This document shows, piece by piece, positions 51,121 through 58,805 of a DNA stretch of 64,000 nt. The notes beneath the pieces were generated by a model. It saw only the letters and a list, made by a program, of their open reading frames with translations, had not been told where the DNA came from and made no database searches. Both the position numbers and the translations under genes were made by a program. The DNA lies in contig NZ_BBYG01000009.1 of assembly GCF_001184025.1 (NCBI RefSeq), positions 622,052 to 686,051 of the forward strand, given 5' to 3'. Source of the DNA: Streptomyces maremycinicus. Its GTDB lineage: Bacteria; Actinomycetota; Actinomycetes; Streptomycetales; Streptomycetaceae. The number at the start of each line of letters is the position of its first letter. Position 1 is the first letter of the stretch.

Positions 51121-51726
51121 TCAGCCGGTCCGGATCACCTGCGTGACCCCGTTGATGATCTGCTGGACGGCGATCGCGGAGAGCATCATGCCCGCGAGCC
51201 GCGTCACCAGGACCACCCCGCCGTCCTTGATGACCCGGATGATCAGCAGCGAGTAGCGCATCACCAGCCACAGCACGACATGGATGGCGAGGATGGCCAC
51301 CCAGACCGACACCTGCGTCGCCGCGCTGTCCGCCTTCTGCACGGCGAGGATGACGGAGACGATCGCACCGGGCCCGGCCAGCAGCGGCATGCCCAGCGGG
51401 ACGAGCGCGACGTTGACGTCCTTGGTCTGCTGGGGCTCGTCGGTCTTGCCGGTGAGGAGGTCGAGCGCGATCAGCAGGAGCAGCAGCCCGCCCGCGATCA
51501 TCAGCGCGGGGACGGAGACATGCAGATAGTCGAGGATCTGGTGCCCGAGGAGTCCGAAGACGGTGATCACACCGCCGGCCACGCAGACCGCCTGGAAGGC
51601 CATCCGCTTCTGCACCTTGGCGGGGCGTCCGGCGGTCAGCGCGAGGAAGATCGGGGTGATCCCGGGGGGATCCATGATGACGAAAAGGGTGAGGAAGAGG
51701 GAGCCGAAGACGGCGACGTCGAACAT
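51121..51726 (-). CDS. MarC family integral membrane protein
   Basis: This is a 201-residue protein with six hydrophobic helices and the family patterns FVIMDPPGITPIFLALT near the N-terminus and NVALVPLGMPLLAGPGAI in the middle. MarC/UPF0056 proteins are of unknown function despite the historical antibiotic-resistance name. It lies 54 bases downstream of the PHP gene on the same strand, probably in one operon. Confidence 0.92.
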   Translation of the reverse strand: MFDVAVFGSLFLTLFVIMDPPGITPIFLALTAGRPAKVQKRMAFQAVCVAGGVITVFGLLGHQILDYLHVSVPALMIAGGLLLLLIALDLLTGKTDEPQQTKDVNVALVPLGMPLLAGPGAIVSVILAVQKADSAATQVSVWVAILAIHVVLWLVMRYSLLIIRVIKDGGVVLVTRLAGMMLSAIAVQQIINGVTQVIRTG

Positions 51727-51780
51727 CAGCGCGAAAGCCTTGCGGGGAGAGAGGTGGACCGGGTCGCGGCGAGGTGAGTC

Positions 51781-52638
51781 TCAGACTCCGCCGGTGCCCG
51801 GGACCGGGAACGCGCCCGTGGCGCGCCGCGTGATCTCCCCGTACACCTCGGGGTCGGTCGTGTACTCGCCGAGCACGCAGGTCTTGCGGCTGCCGTGGTA
51901 GTCCGACGAGCCGGTGACCAGCAGCCCCAGATCGGCGGCGAGCCCGCGCAGCCGCCCCCGCGTGTCCGCGTCGTGGTCCATGTGGTCGACCTCGATGCCG
52001 TCGAGACCGGCGGCCGCCAGCTCGGCGATCACGGACTCCGGCACCGTACGACCGCGCTTGCTCGCTGCCGGGTGCGCGAAGACGGTGACCCCGCCCGCGC
52101 CCTTGACCAGCCGGATCGCCTCGAAGGGATCGGTCTCGTGCTTCGCGACGTGGGCCCGGCCGCCGTCGGCCAGCCAGTGCCCGGTGAAGGCGTCGTTCAC
52201 GGTAGGCACGACGCCCAGCTCCACCAGGGCGGTGGCGACATGCGGCCGCCCGACGGACCCCTCGCCCGCGATCCGCGCGACCTGCTCCCAGGTGACGGGG
52301 GCGCCCAGCTCGTTGAGCCTGGCGACCATGGCCCGCGCCCGCGGCACCCGGTCGTCGCGCACCAGCTCACGCTCGGCGAGCAGGGCGGGCTCCTCGGGGT
52401 CGAACAGATAGGCCAGCATGTGCATGCTGATGCCGTCGACACGGCAGGACAGCTCGGCGCCGGTCACCAGGGTGAGCCCCGACGGCAGCGCGGCGACGGC
52501 CTCGGCATAGCCACGGGTGGTGTCGTGATCGGTCAGCGCGACGACGTCCAGACCGGCGGCACCCGCGTTGCGGACCAGCTCGGCCGGGGTGTCCGTGCCG
52601 TCGGAGGCCGTGGAGTGGCAGTGCAGATCGATGCGCAC
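51781..52638 (-). CDS. PHP-domain phosphoesterase (3',5'-nucleoside bisphosphate phosphatase type)
   Basis: This is a 285-residue protein. PHP metal ligands are visible: DLHCHSTASDGT at the N-terminus, ALTDHDTTRG, TGAELSC, GRPHVATALV, FAHPAAS, and SSDYHG near the C-terminus. The single-domain length and RxHVAxxL motif fit the RnmAM/TrpH group that removes the 3' phosphate from pAp and trims short RNA, rather than histidinol phosphatase or PolX. It is cytoplasmic. The ATG start is clear. Confidence 0.9.
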   Translation of the reverse strand: MRIDLHCHSTASDGTDTPAELVRNAGAAGLDVVALTDHDTTRGYAEAVAALPSGLTLVTGAELSCRVDGISMHMLAYLFDPEEPALLAERELVRDDRVPRARAMVARLNELGAPVTWEQVARIAGEGSVGRPHVATALVELGVVPTVNDAFTGHWLADGGRAHVAKHETDPFEAIRLVKGAGGVTVFAHPAASKRGRTVPESVIAELAAAGLDGIEVDHMDHDADTRGRLRGLAADLGLLVTGSSDYHGSRKTCVLGEYTTDPEVYGEITRRATGAFPVPGTGGV

Positions 52639-52795
52639 GACGCGAGCTCCAGGCGGTGACGGACGGAAGGGGACGCTCCAGCATAACCGGTAATCAACCC
52701 CCTCCTGTCACACCCGAAACCCCCGATCACCCCCTACATCGAACTCCGCCGGCGAGCACAGGGACACCGGAGCGCGCCGGTCGCCGCAGGCGATC

Positions 52796-52860
52796 AGGGG
52801 CGCGGGGAACTGCGCGACCAGCCACGACGGCGCGGCGGACGGCCACGGCCACAAGCCCCT
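52796..52860 (+). repeat. Dispersed Streptomyces intergenic element
   Basis: This segment begins AGGGGCGCGGGGAACTGCGC, contains GACCAGCCACGA and ends GCCCCT, complementary to its start. I recognise this pattern from many Streptomyces intergenic regions, where it recurs as a short hairpin-forming element. Here it lies between PHP and DUF6758 genes in a 258-base gap with no ORF. Its function is unknown. Confidence 0.6.
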
Positions 52861-52896
52861 CGAACCGGTGGCAGCCCGCCCGCCCCCGGTGGAACG

Positions 52897-53538
52897 CTAG
52901 GGCTTCAGCAGACGCGGCGACAGCGCCCCGCACGGCACGAGGTCCACCTCGGCCCCCGCGTCCCGCAGATCCGTCAGCACCAACTCGTCGTACATCAGCA
53001 GCCCCGACTGCTCGGGCCAGACCACCGCCCACAGCCACAGCCCGCGCGCCTCCCCCGCGAAGACGGCCCGGTCGTCCGGAGTGGCGGAGACATGCCAGAG
53101 CGGGGTGGGACGGCCGGCCGCCAGGACCTTGGCCTGCGGGGGTTTCTCGACGCTCATATAAGGACCCGGGTCCGGCCCGTCGACACCGGCGTAGCGGGCG
53201 CCGAGTCCGACACCCAGCTCCTCCGCGACCAGGATCAGCTCACCCATGCCGCCGAGCGGACCGGGCCCGGAACAGGCCACCGCGGTGGCGCGGCCTCCGC
53301 TGCGGTCGTCCCCCGCGTACGTCACCCCGGTGAAGAGCCAGCCGACCGGGAGCGGCCACGGCATCCACACCGGCACCTGTGTGCGGTGCACCACCACACC
53401 GAGGGCCTCGACGCTGGGCGGGATCACGGGCTGAAGCGGATGGACCGTCCCGTGCACATCGCACTGCCAGGAATCGGCGAAGAGTCCGGGAGCCCTGACC
53501 CGGCCACCACACTTCGGGCAACTGGGTTCGCCCCTCAT
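52897..53538 (-). CDS. DUF6758-type protein with N-terminal zinc ribbon
   Basis: This is a 213-residue protein starting MRGEPSCPKCGGRVRAPG, with a second half-site WQCDVHG giving a CxxC...CxxH zinc ribbon within 35 residues. The rest is Trp/Pro/Gly-rich (VWMPWPLPVGWLFTGVTYAGDD) and ends ALSPRLLKP. It resembles a family conserved in Streptomyces whose function is unknown. No TM or signal is present. Assignment to DUF6758 is from memory. Confidence 0.75.
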   Translation of the reverse strand: MRGEPSCPKCGGRVRAPGLFADSWQCDVHGTVHPLQPVIPPSVEALGVVVHRTQVPVWMPWPLPVGWLFTGVTYAGDDRSGGRATAVACSGPGPLGGMGELILVAEELGVGLGARYAGVDGPDPGPYMSVEKPPQAKVLAAGRPTPLWHVSATPDDRAVFAGEARGLWLWAVVWPEQSGLLMYDELVLTDLRDAGAEVDLVPCGALSPRLLKP

Positions 53539-53627
53539 AGAGCCCCACGGTCCTACCCGAGCCCGCCCACGTCAAGGACGATCACCCGTCCGGACGGAAG
53601 TGACCACCCGCGAAGATTTACGTGTAG

Positions 53628-53672
53628 CTTGCATTAATTAGGTGCTCTAACTTATCGTGTGTATATACCAAC
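53628..53672 (+). promoter_or_regulatory. AT-rich promoter region with TTAG-N5-CTAA palindrome
   Basis: TTAG (53638-53641) and CTAA (53647-53650) flank 5 bases within a markedly AT-rich patch containing TTGCAT and TATATA. It is upstream of the MFS gene. The arrangement suggests a regulated promoter (MarR/TetR style), but no regulator gene is adjacent. Confidence 0.45.
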
Positions 53673-53693
53673 TACCTTCGAGAGGTGAGCGGA

Positions 53694-54929
53694 GTGAGCG
53701 CAACCACGGACCCGTTCGACGCGGGAGCCGGAAGCATCCTGCGGCAGCCGAAGGCGGTGTGGGCGACGGCCGGCGCGTCCGTCGTCGCCTTCATGGGCAT
53801 CGGCCTCGTCGACCCGATCCTGCCGTCCATCGCCCAGGGGCTGGACGCCACACCCGGGCAGGTCTCCCTGCTCTTCACCTCGTACTTCCTGATCACCGCC
53901 GTCGCGATGCTGATCACCGGCTTCGTCTCCAGCCGGATCGGCGGCCGCCGGACGCTGTTGGCCGGCCTCGCCCTCGTCGTCGTCTTCGCGGGCCTCGCGG
54001 GCACGTCCGGCTCGGTCGCCGAACTCGTCGGCTTCCGGGCGGGCTGGGGACTCGGCAACGCGCTGTTCGTGTCGACCGCCCTCGCGGTGATCGTCGGCGC
54101 GGCGGCCGGCGGCAGCGCGGCCGCCATCCTGCTGTACGAGTCCGCCCTCGGCCTCGGCATGGCCTGCGGACCGCTGCTCGGCGCGCTGCTCGGCGACGCC
54201 AGCTGGCGCTACCCCTTCTTCGGCACCGCGTTCCTGATGGCGATCGGCTTCCTGTGCATCACGGTGTTCCTGAAGGACCAGCCGCGGCCGGCCCGGAAGA
54301 TCTCCGTCCTGGACCCGATCAGGGCGCTCGGCCACGGCGGTCTCGCCTCCGCGGCGGCCTCGGCGTTCTTCTACAACTACACGTTCTTCACCGTGCTGGC
54401 CTTCACCCCGTTCGTGCTGAACATGACCCCCTACAAGTCGGGGGCGGTGTTCTTCGCCTGGGGCGTGCTGCTCGCCGTCTTCTCCGTGCTGGTGGCACCG
54501 CGGCTCCAGGCGCGGTTCGGCTCGCTGAAGGTGCTCGGCGGATCGCTGGTGCTGCTCGCCGCGGACGTGCTCGTCCTCGGGTACGGCGACCACACCACGG
54601 CGATCGTCTGCACGATCCTGTCGGGCGCGTTCATCGGCGTGAACAACACGGTCTACACCGAGTTGGCGCTCGGCGTCTCGGACGCCCCGCGCCCGGTGGC
54701 CAGCGCCGGCTACAACTTCGTGCGGTGGTTCGCGGCCGCGGCCGCGCCGTACTTCGCGCCGAAGATCGAGGAATGGACCGACATCCGTGTCCCGTTCGTC
54801 GTCGCGGCGGTCACCGCGGTGCTCGGCGCGCTCGTGGTCGTCGTCCGGCGGAAGGCGCTCACCCACGAGGCCGAGGAACTGGAGCCCCGGCACGCGACGG
54901 AGGACGGGGTCGCGGTCTTCGCCGGTTGA
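53694..54929 (+). CDS. MFS transporter, drug-efflux type
   Basis: This is a 411-residue protein. The GTG at 53694 was preferred over the in-frame GTG at 53685 because GAGAGG lies 8 bases upstream of it. About twelve TM helices are present. The motif A loop between TM2 and TM3 reads GFVSSRIGGRRTLL, and motif C-like GLGMACGPLLGALLGD lies in TM5, characteristic of drug/H+ antiporters. The C-terminus is acidic and cytoplasmic. The substrate is unknown. The regulated-looking AT-rich promoter suggests induction. Confidence 0.9.
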   Translation: MSATTDPFDAGAGSILRQPKAVWATAGASVVAFMGIGLVDPILPSIAQGLDATPGQVSLLFTSYFLITAVAMLITGFVSSRIGGRRTLLAGLALVVVFAGLAGTSGSVAELVGFRAGWGLGNALFVSTALAVIVGAAAGGSAAAILLYESALGLGMACGPLLGALLGDASWRYPFFGTAFLMAIGFLCITVFLKDQPRPARKISVLDPIRALGHGGLASAAASAFFYNYTFFTVLAFTPFVLNMTPYKSGAVFFAWGVLLAVFSVLVAPRLQARFGSLKVLGGSLVLLAADVLVLGYGDHTTAIVCTILSGAFIGVNNTVYTELALGVSDAPRPVASAGYNFVRWFAAAAAPYFAPKIEEWTDIRVPFVVAAVTAVLGALVVVVRRKALTHEAEELEPRHATEDGVAVFAG

Positions 54930-54990
54930 CCCGACCGGGCGTCAACTGCCGACGGCAGGCCGAGCGTTGGTGACATCGGTCACCCGGGCC

Positions 54991-55575
54991 TCAGTCGAGC
55001 GGGACGGACCGCCGGGACGGATCCCGCAGGTCCGTCCCGTTCGTCAGCCAGCGCTCCTGAAGAGCCTGGGCGCCGTGCACACGCTTCCAGGCCGCCTCGT
55101 TGGGGGTCATGGGGAGCAGGGGCAGGAAGCGCACCGGGTCGAGGGGCTCGTCGAGTGCGAGATCCTCGACCAGACCGCCCGGCTCGGCGACCAGGACCGA
55201 GGTGAACGGGGCACCGGGCCACAGGGGTTCGCCCACGTCCAGGGAGCTGCCGGGAGCCACGATCACCCCCTCGACCTGCGGGGACGCGGCCAGCACGGCC
55301 AGCGGGCGGAGCACCTTGTCGGTGTCGGACACACCGGGCCGGACGGACAGCACCAGCTCGGCGCGCGGCCCCTCGACCGGGTCGGCGAGCATCGCCGTCG
55401 GATCGCTCATCGGCTGCGCGGACATGCCGAGCGTGGCGTAGCGGACGACGTCACCCTCGTGGAAGCGCAGCACCTCGAGGCGGTCCGTACCGAGGAAGGT
55501 GACCGCGGCGCGGGCGTCCGGCTCGCCGAGCGCGCTGCGCAGACGGGCCTCGACCAGAGGAAGAACATCAAGCAT
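54991..55575 (-). CDS. SUFU (suppressor of fused) domain protein
   Basis: This is a 194-residue protein from the ATG at 55575; a TTG 11 codons upstream is an alternative. Patterns VLRFHEGDVVRYATLGMSAQPM, RAELVLSVRP, VAPGSSLDVGEPLWPG and TSVLVAEPGG match the bacterial SUFU-like family, often immunity or scaffold proteins. It is single, soluble and convergent with the MFS gene. No toxin gene is adjacent, so an immunity role is not supported here. Confidence 0.8.
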   Translation of the reverse strand: MLDVLPLVEARLRSALGEPDARAAVTFLGTDRLEVLRFHEGDVVRYATLGMSAQPMSDPTAMLADPVEGPRAELVLSVRPGVSDTDKVLRPLAVLAASPQVEGVIVAPGSSLDVGEPLWPGAPFTSVLVAEPGGLVEDLALDEPLDPVRFLPLLPMTPNEAAWKRVHGAQALQERWLTNGTDLRDPSRRSVPLD

Positions 55576-55617
55576 GCGGCGAGCATAGAACTCGTCGGTG
55601 CGGGGCAAAGCAGCGCC

Positions 55618-55643
55618 TTGACACTTCGGTCGACTGCTATTCT
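55618..55643 (+). promoter_or_regulatory. Promoter of the corA leader transcript
   Basis: TTGACA (55618-55623) and an extended -10 TGC-TATTCT (55635-55643) are separated by only 14 bases between hexamers. Good boxes with short spacing make this moderately credible. The transcript would start near 55650. Confidence 0.45.
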
Positions 55644-55649
55644 GGCCCG

Positions 55650-56066
55650 GTGGTTCGGGGCAGCACGCAGAAGCGTCGCGATCTTGCCCCGACGCAGACG
55701 AGACTCCCTTACGAGGGACCGGCTGGAGGAGGTGGGGCTGTCATGGATCGAAGTCACCCGTGCAGTACCACTCGCTCTTCCTGCCGCTGACGCTGCTGCT
55801 CCGGCTTCTTGGCCCCCGGCTGGTCGCCACCTCTCGCGCTCATCTTCATGCGGAAGAGCACTTCGTTTCCTTTTTCACCTGATCTGCTCGATCTGTCTGA
55901 TCTGCCAGATCTCTCCGGTCTGATTCAGTAGCGAAGCTCGCCACCGCGACGGAGCGGTGCTCCCCGCTTTGTGGACGTGCCAAACCTCCGCACGCAGGAC
56001 GTCCTCATTCCGGGCAGTTCCACCCGTCGTGGCGGTCTTTCTTTGCTAGTCGCGAAGGAGCCTGCC
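55650..56066 (+). promoter_or_regulatory. Long 5' leader upstream of corA
   Basis: About 415 bases separate the predicted start from the corA ATG. The region includes a 15-residue ORF at 55743 and a pyrimidine-rich stretch (CTTCGTTTCCTTTTTCACC near 55861). Repeated TCTGATCTG/GATCTGCC-like sequences occur at about 55876-55915. No known riboswitch class could be identified by eye. Confidence 0.4.
55743..55790 (+). CDS. Candidate leader peptide (15 residues)
   Basis: The ATG at 55743 follows GGAGGAGG with a 10-base gap and encodes MDRSHPCSTTRSSCR. The two Cys and three Arg codons could make translation sensitive to aminoacyl-tRNA supply. It is too short for coding statistics. Confidence 0.3.
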   Translation: MDRSHPCSTTRSSCR

Positions 56067-57197
56067 ATGTCGATGATCCGCGACCTCCGTGCCGTAGTCC
56101 GCCCGGCCCGCCCCTCCCTGCGCAAGGGGGGCGGGCGCACGGACACCGGCGCCTACGACACCACCCGCGACCCCGCGACGCCGTCGGCCGTCGTCGACTG
56201 CGCGGTCTACCGCGACGGAGCCCGCGTCGCCCACACGCAGCCCCCGACCCCGCAGGAGGCCATGCGTCAGGTGCGGCGCGACGGAGGCTTCGTGTGGATC
56301 GGGCTGCACGAGCCGACCGAGGCCGAATTCGCCGGTATCGCGGCGGAGTTCGGACTGCACCCGCTGGCCGTGGAGGACGCCGTGCAGGCGCACCAGCGGC
56401 CCAAGCTGGAGCGCTACGACGACTCGCTGTTCACGGTCTTCAAGACCATCCACTACATCGAGCACGACCGGCTGACGGCCAACAGCGAGGTCGTCGAGAC
56501 CGGTGAGGTCATGTGCTTCACCGGCAAGGACTTCTTCATCACCGTCCGGCACGGCGGCCAGGGCTCGCTGCGCGCGCTGCGCCACCGCCTCCAGGACGAC
56601 CCCGAGCTGCTCGCCAAGGGTCCCTCGGCGGTGCTGCACGCCATCGCCGACCACGTCGTCGACGGCTACATCGCGGTGGCGGACGCCGTGCAGGACGACA
56701 TCGACGAGGTCGAGACGGAGGTGTTCTCGCCGGGACGCAAGGGCAGCCCGCGCGGCACGGACGCCGGGCGGATCTACCAACTCAAGCGTGAGGTACTGGA
56801 GTTCAAGCGCGCGGTGTCGCCGCTGCTGCGGCCGATGCAGCTGCTGAGCGAGCGGCCGATGCGCCTGGTCGACCCCGACATCCAGAAGTACTTCCGGGAC
56901 GTCGCCGACCACCTCGCCCGGGTCCAGGAGCAGGTCATCGGCTTCGACGAACTGCTCAACTCGATCCTCCAGGCCAACCTCGCGCAGGCGTCCGTCGCGC
57001 AGAACGAGGACATGCGGAAGATCACGTCCTGGGCCGCCATCATCGCCGTACCGACGATGGTGTGCGGGGTGTACGGGATGAACTTCGACTACATGCCGGA
57101 ACTGCACTGGAAGTTCGGCTATCCCGTGGTCATGTCGGCCATGGTGGCGCTCTGTGTCGGGATCCACCGCACCCTGAAGCGCAACGGCTGGCTGTGA
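56067..57197 (+). CDS. corA: CorA-family magnesium/cobalt transporter
   Basis: This is a 376-residue protein from an ATG following GAAGGAG. A cytoplasmic alpha/beta domain (VWIGLHEPTEAEF, HPLAVEDAVQAHQRPKLERYDD) precedes a long stalk helix and two C-terminal TMs. The selectivity motif GMN lies in VYGMNFDYMPE at the end of TM1. CorA forms pentameric Mg2+ channels. It has an N-terminal basic extension of about 45 residues. A long leader suggests post-transcriptional control. The nearby MgtE-like regulator is also magnesium-related. Confidence 0.95.
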   Translation: MSMIRDLRAVVRPARPSLRKGGGRTDTGAYDTTRDPATPSAVVDCAVYRDGARVAHTQPPTPQEAMRQVRRDGGFVWIGLHEPTEAEFAGIAAEFGLHPLAVEDAVQAHQRPKLERYDDSLFTVFKTIHYIEHDRLTANSEVVETGEVMCFTGKDFFITVRHGGQGSLRALRHRLQDDPELLAKGPSAVLHAIADHVVDGYIAVADAVQDDIDEVETEVFSPGRKGSPRGTDAGRIYQLKREVLEFKRAVSPLLRPMQLLSERPMRLVDPDIQKYFRDVADHLARVQEQVIGFDELLNSILQANLAQASVAQNEDMRKITSWAAIIAVPTMVCGVYGMNFDYMPELHWKFGYPVVMSAMVALCVGIHRTLKRNGWL

Positions 57198-57230
57198 GCG
57201 CCCCGGTACCGGCTGGCTAGGGTGAGGCCC

Positions 57231-57749
57231 ATGACAAGAGAGCTGCTGCTCGACCAGGCCCTCGTCGAGGAGGCCACCAAGAAGTCCGGCCTCGTCTGGG
57301 TCCGGGGCGCCGGTGAACCGGCCGCTCGGGCGCTGTGGCACGTGTGGCACGAGGGCGCGGCCTGTCTGGTCGGTGACGGGCCCGGCGAGCAGCCGCTGCC
57401 CGGGCTGACCGAGGGCGGTTCGGCCGAGGTCACCGTCCGCAGCAAGGACAAGGGCGGCCGGCTGGTCTCCTGGACGGCGAAGGTCGTCACCCTCGCGCCC
57501 GGCTCCGAGGCGTGGCAGGCGGCCGTCGCCCAGCTCAAGGGCAAGCGGCTGAACGCGCCCGACGGAGAGGCGATGACCGAACGCTGGGCGCGCGAGTGCC
57601 GGGTGCTCCGGCTGGAGCCGACGGGGGCCACGCTGCCCCTGCCCGAGGGGGATCTGGCGGCCCGGCCGCTGCCCTCGCCCGCCACCACGCGGCAGCCGGC
57701 GCCCGCGGGACTGCCGAAGCTGCTGCTGCGCAAGCGCAGACGCGCCTAG
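57231..57749 (+). CDS. Hypothetical protein, possible FMN-binding-like fold
   Basis: This is a 172-residue protein from the ATG at 57231; a GTG three codons upstream is an alternative. It contains LVWVRGAGEPAARALWHVWHEGAACLVGDGPGEQ, then WTAKVVTLAPGSEAWQAAVAQLKGKRLN, and a Pro/Arg-rich tail ending LLRKRRRA. The order resembles pyridoxamine-oxidase-like split barrels, but no cofactor motif can be confirmed. It lies 33 bases after corA and may be cotranscribed with it. Confidence 0.7.
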   Translation: MTRELLLDQALVEEATKKSGLVWVRGAGEPAARALWHVWHEGAACLVGDGPGEQPLPGLTEGGSAEVTVRSKDKGGRLVSWTAKVVTLAPGSEAWQAAVAQLKGKRLNAPDGEAMTERWARECRVLRLEPTGATLPLPEGDLAARPLPSPATTRQPAPAGLPKLLLRKRRRA

Positions 57750-57764
57750 CCGGCCGCGTACGGC

Positions 57765-57840
57765 GGCCGGTGGCGCGGGACGGCCGGTGGCGCGCACGAC
57801 GGATCACCGCGAACGCGACACGGATCACCGCGAACGGCGA
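57765..57840. repeat. Short direct repeats between convergent genes
   Basis: ACGGATCACCGCGAACG occurs twice in tandem (about 57799-57837), and GGCCGGTGGCGCG occurs twice just before. No coding potential is seen. Confidence 0.5.
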
Positions 57841-57841
57841 G

Positions 57842-58594
57842 TCACGAGGTCGGGAGCTGCTTCCCGTAGTCCACCGTCTCGTCCTTCGCCGGTTCCTCCA
57901 GGGCGAAGTCCTTCCCCCAGGAGGAGAAGCTGAGCGTCCCCGCCCCTCCGGCGCGCTCCAGGCGCAGCGGATAGGGCTTGCCCTCCAGCGACACCTCCAG
58001 CTTGCCGCCGGAGCCGCCGTCGCCGGTGATGCGGATCGTGCGGACGCCGGACTGCTCGTGGTGGCCGTCGGTGGCCAGCGCGCCGTGCAGCGTCAGCAGA
58101 CCGTCGAGGAGGAGGTCCTTGTCCGTGAAGCCGCTGAACTTCTTGTACGAGGGGTCGCCCGTCGGCACCTTCACGTACTTGCCGTCGAGCTTGTCGGCGG
58201 CCGCCGTGTCCGAACCGTCCTCGCCGGACTTGCCGTCCTCCTTGTTCCAGAACGCCGCGTCGGCCTTCAGGTACAGCTGCTCACCGACCCGGAGCAGGTG
58301 GAAGGTGGCGCCCTCGGCGGTGACCGAGCCGGTGCCGCCGTCCGCCTTCAGGCTCATGTCCAGCTTGTACGTGTGCCCGCTGGTGACCACGCTGCCGGAC
58401 AGCCGCACCGCGTCCACGGCGTCGGCCGCGGCCTTCGTCCTCGCCTGGATCTGCGCGGCGGACAGCTTGCCGACCCCGTTCGTGCCCGCGTCCGGATCCT
58501 CGCTGCACCCGGTCAGTCCCATGCCCACGGCCAGTGCGCACAACGTGCCCACCAGCGAGGCGCGGCGGGTTCGGCTCCGGAGAATCGCAGTCAC
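57842..58594 (-). CDS. LppX/LprG-like lipoprotein
   Basis: This is a 250-residue protein from GTG at 58594. A basic n-region (RSRTRRA) and hydrophobic core lead to the lipobox LTGC near residue 30. The mature part has VRLSGSV, LDMSLKADGGTGSVTAEG, YLKADAAFW, VKVPTGDPSYKKF and YPLRLERAGGAGTLSFSSWG, the alternating beta pattern of the LppX/LprAFG half-barrel that binds lipids or acts as a sensor. It is anchored outside the membrane. It is divergent from the MgtE-like gene. Confidence 0.82.
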   Translation of the reverse strand: MTAILRSRTRRASLVGTLCALAVGMGLTGCSEDPDAGTNGVGKLSAAQIQARTKAAADAVDAVRLSGSVVTSGHTYKLDMSLKADGGTGSVTAEGATFHLLRVGEQLYLKADAAFWNKEDGKSGEDGSDTAAADKLDGKYVKVPTGDPSYKKFSGFTDKDLLLDGLLTLHGALATDGHHEQSGVRTIRITGDGGSGGKLEVSLEGKPYPLRLERAGGAGTLSFSSWGKDFALEEPAKDETVDYGKQLPTS

Positions 58595-58726
58595 AGAGAA
58601 GGCCGCCTTTCTGCGGGGGTGTGCTGAGCGGCGTACGGCAGCGTACCGGGGTGGCGGTGCGCCGGCGGAGCCAGTCCGTCCGGACCGCCCACCAGGGCGG
58701 ATCCGATCGGGACGGGCTAGCCTGAA

Positions 58727-58784
58727 GCCCGCACGAGCGGGCAATTGGGAAAAGGACATCACCGGCAACAGCCCTGACGGCTGT
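58727..58784 (+). promoter_or_regulatory. Two hairpins in the leader of the MgtE-like gene
   Basis: GCCCGC-ACGA-GCGGGC (58727-58742) and ACAGCC-CTGAC-GGCTGT (58768-58784) precede the AAGGAGG ribosome-binding site. They could be part of a metal- or translation-responsive leader, but may also be incidental. Confidence 0.35.
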
Positions 58785-58805
58785 ACTGATGAAGGAGGTG
58801 CGGTC

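Noticed and set aside
54991..55575. Toxin-immunity pair involving the SUFU protein
   Set aside because: No polymorphic toxin or secretion-linked gene lies nearby, so an immunity role is unsupported.
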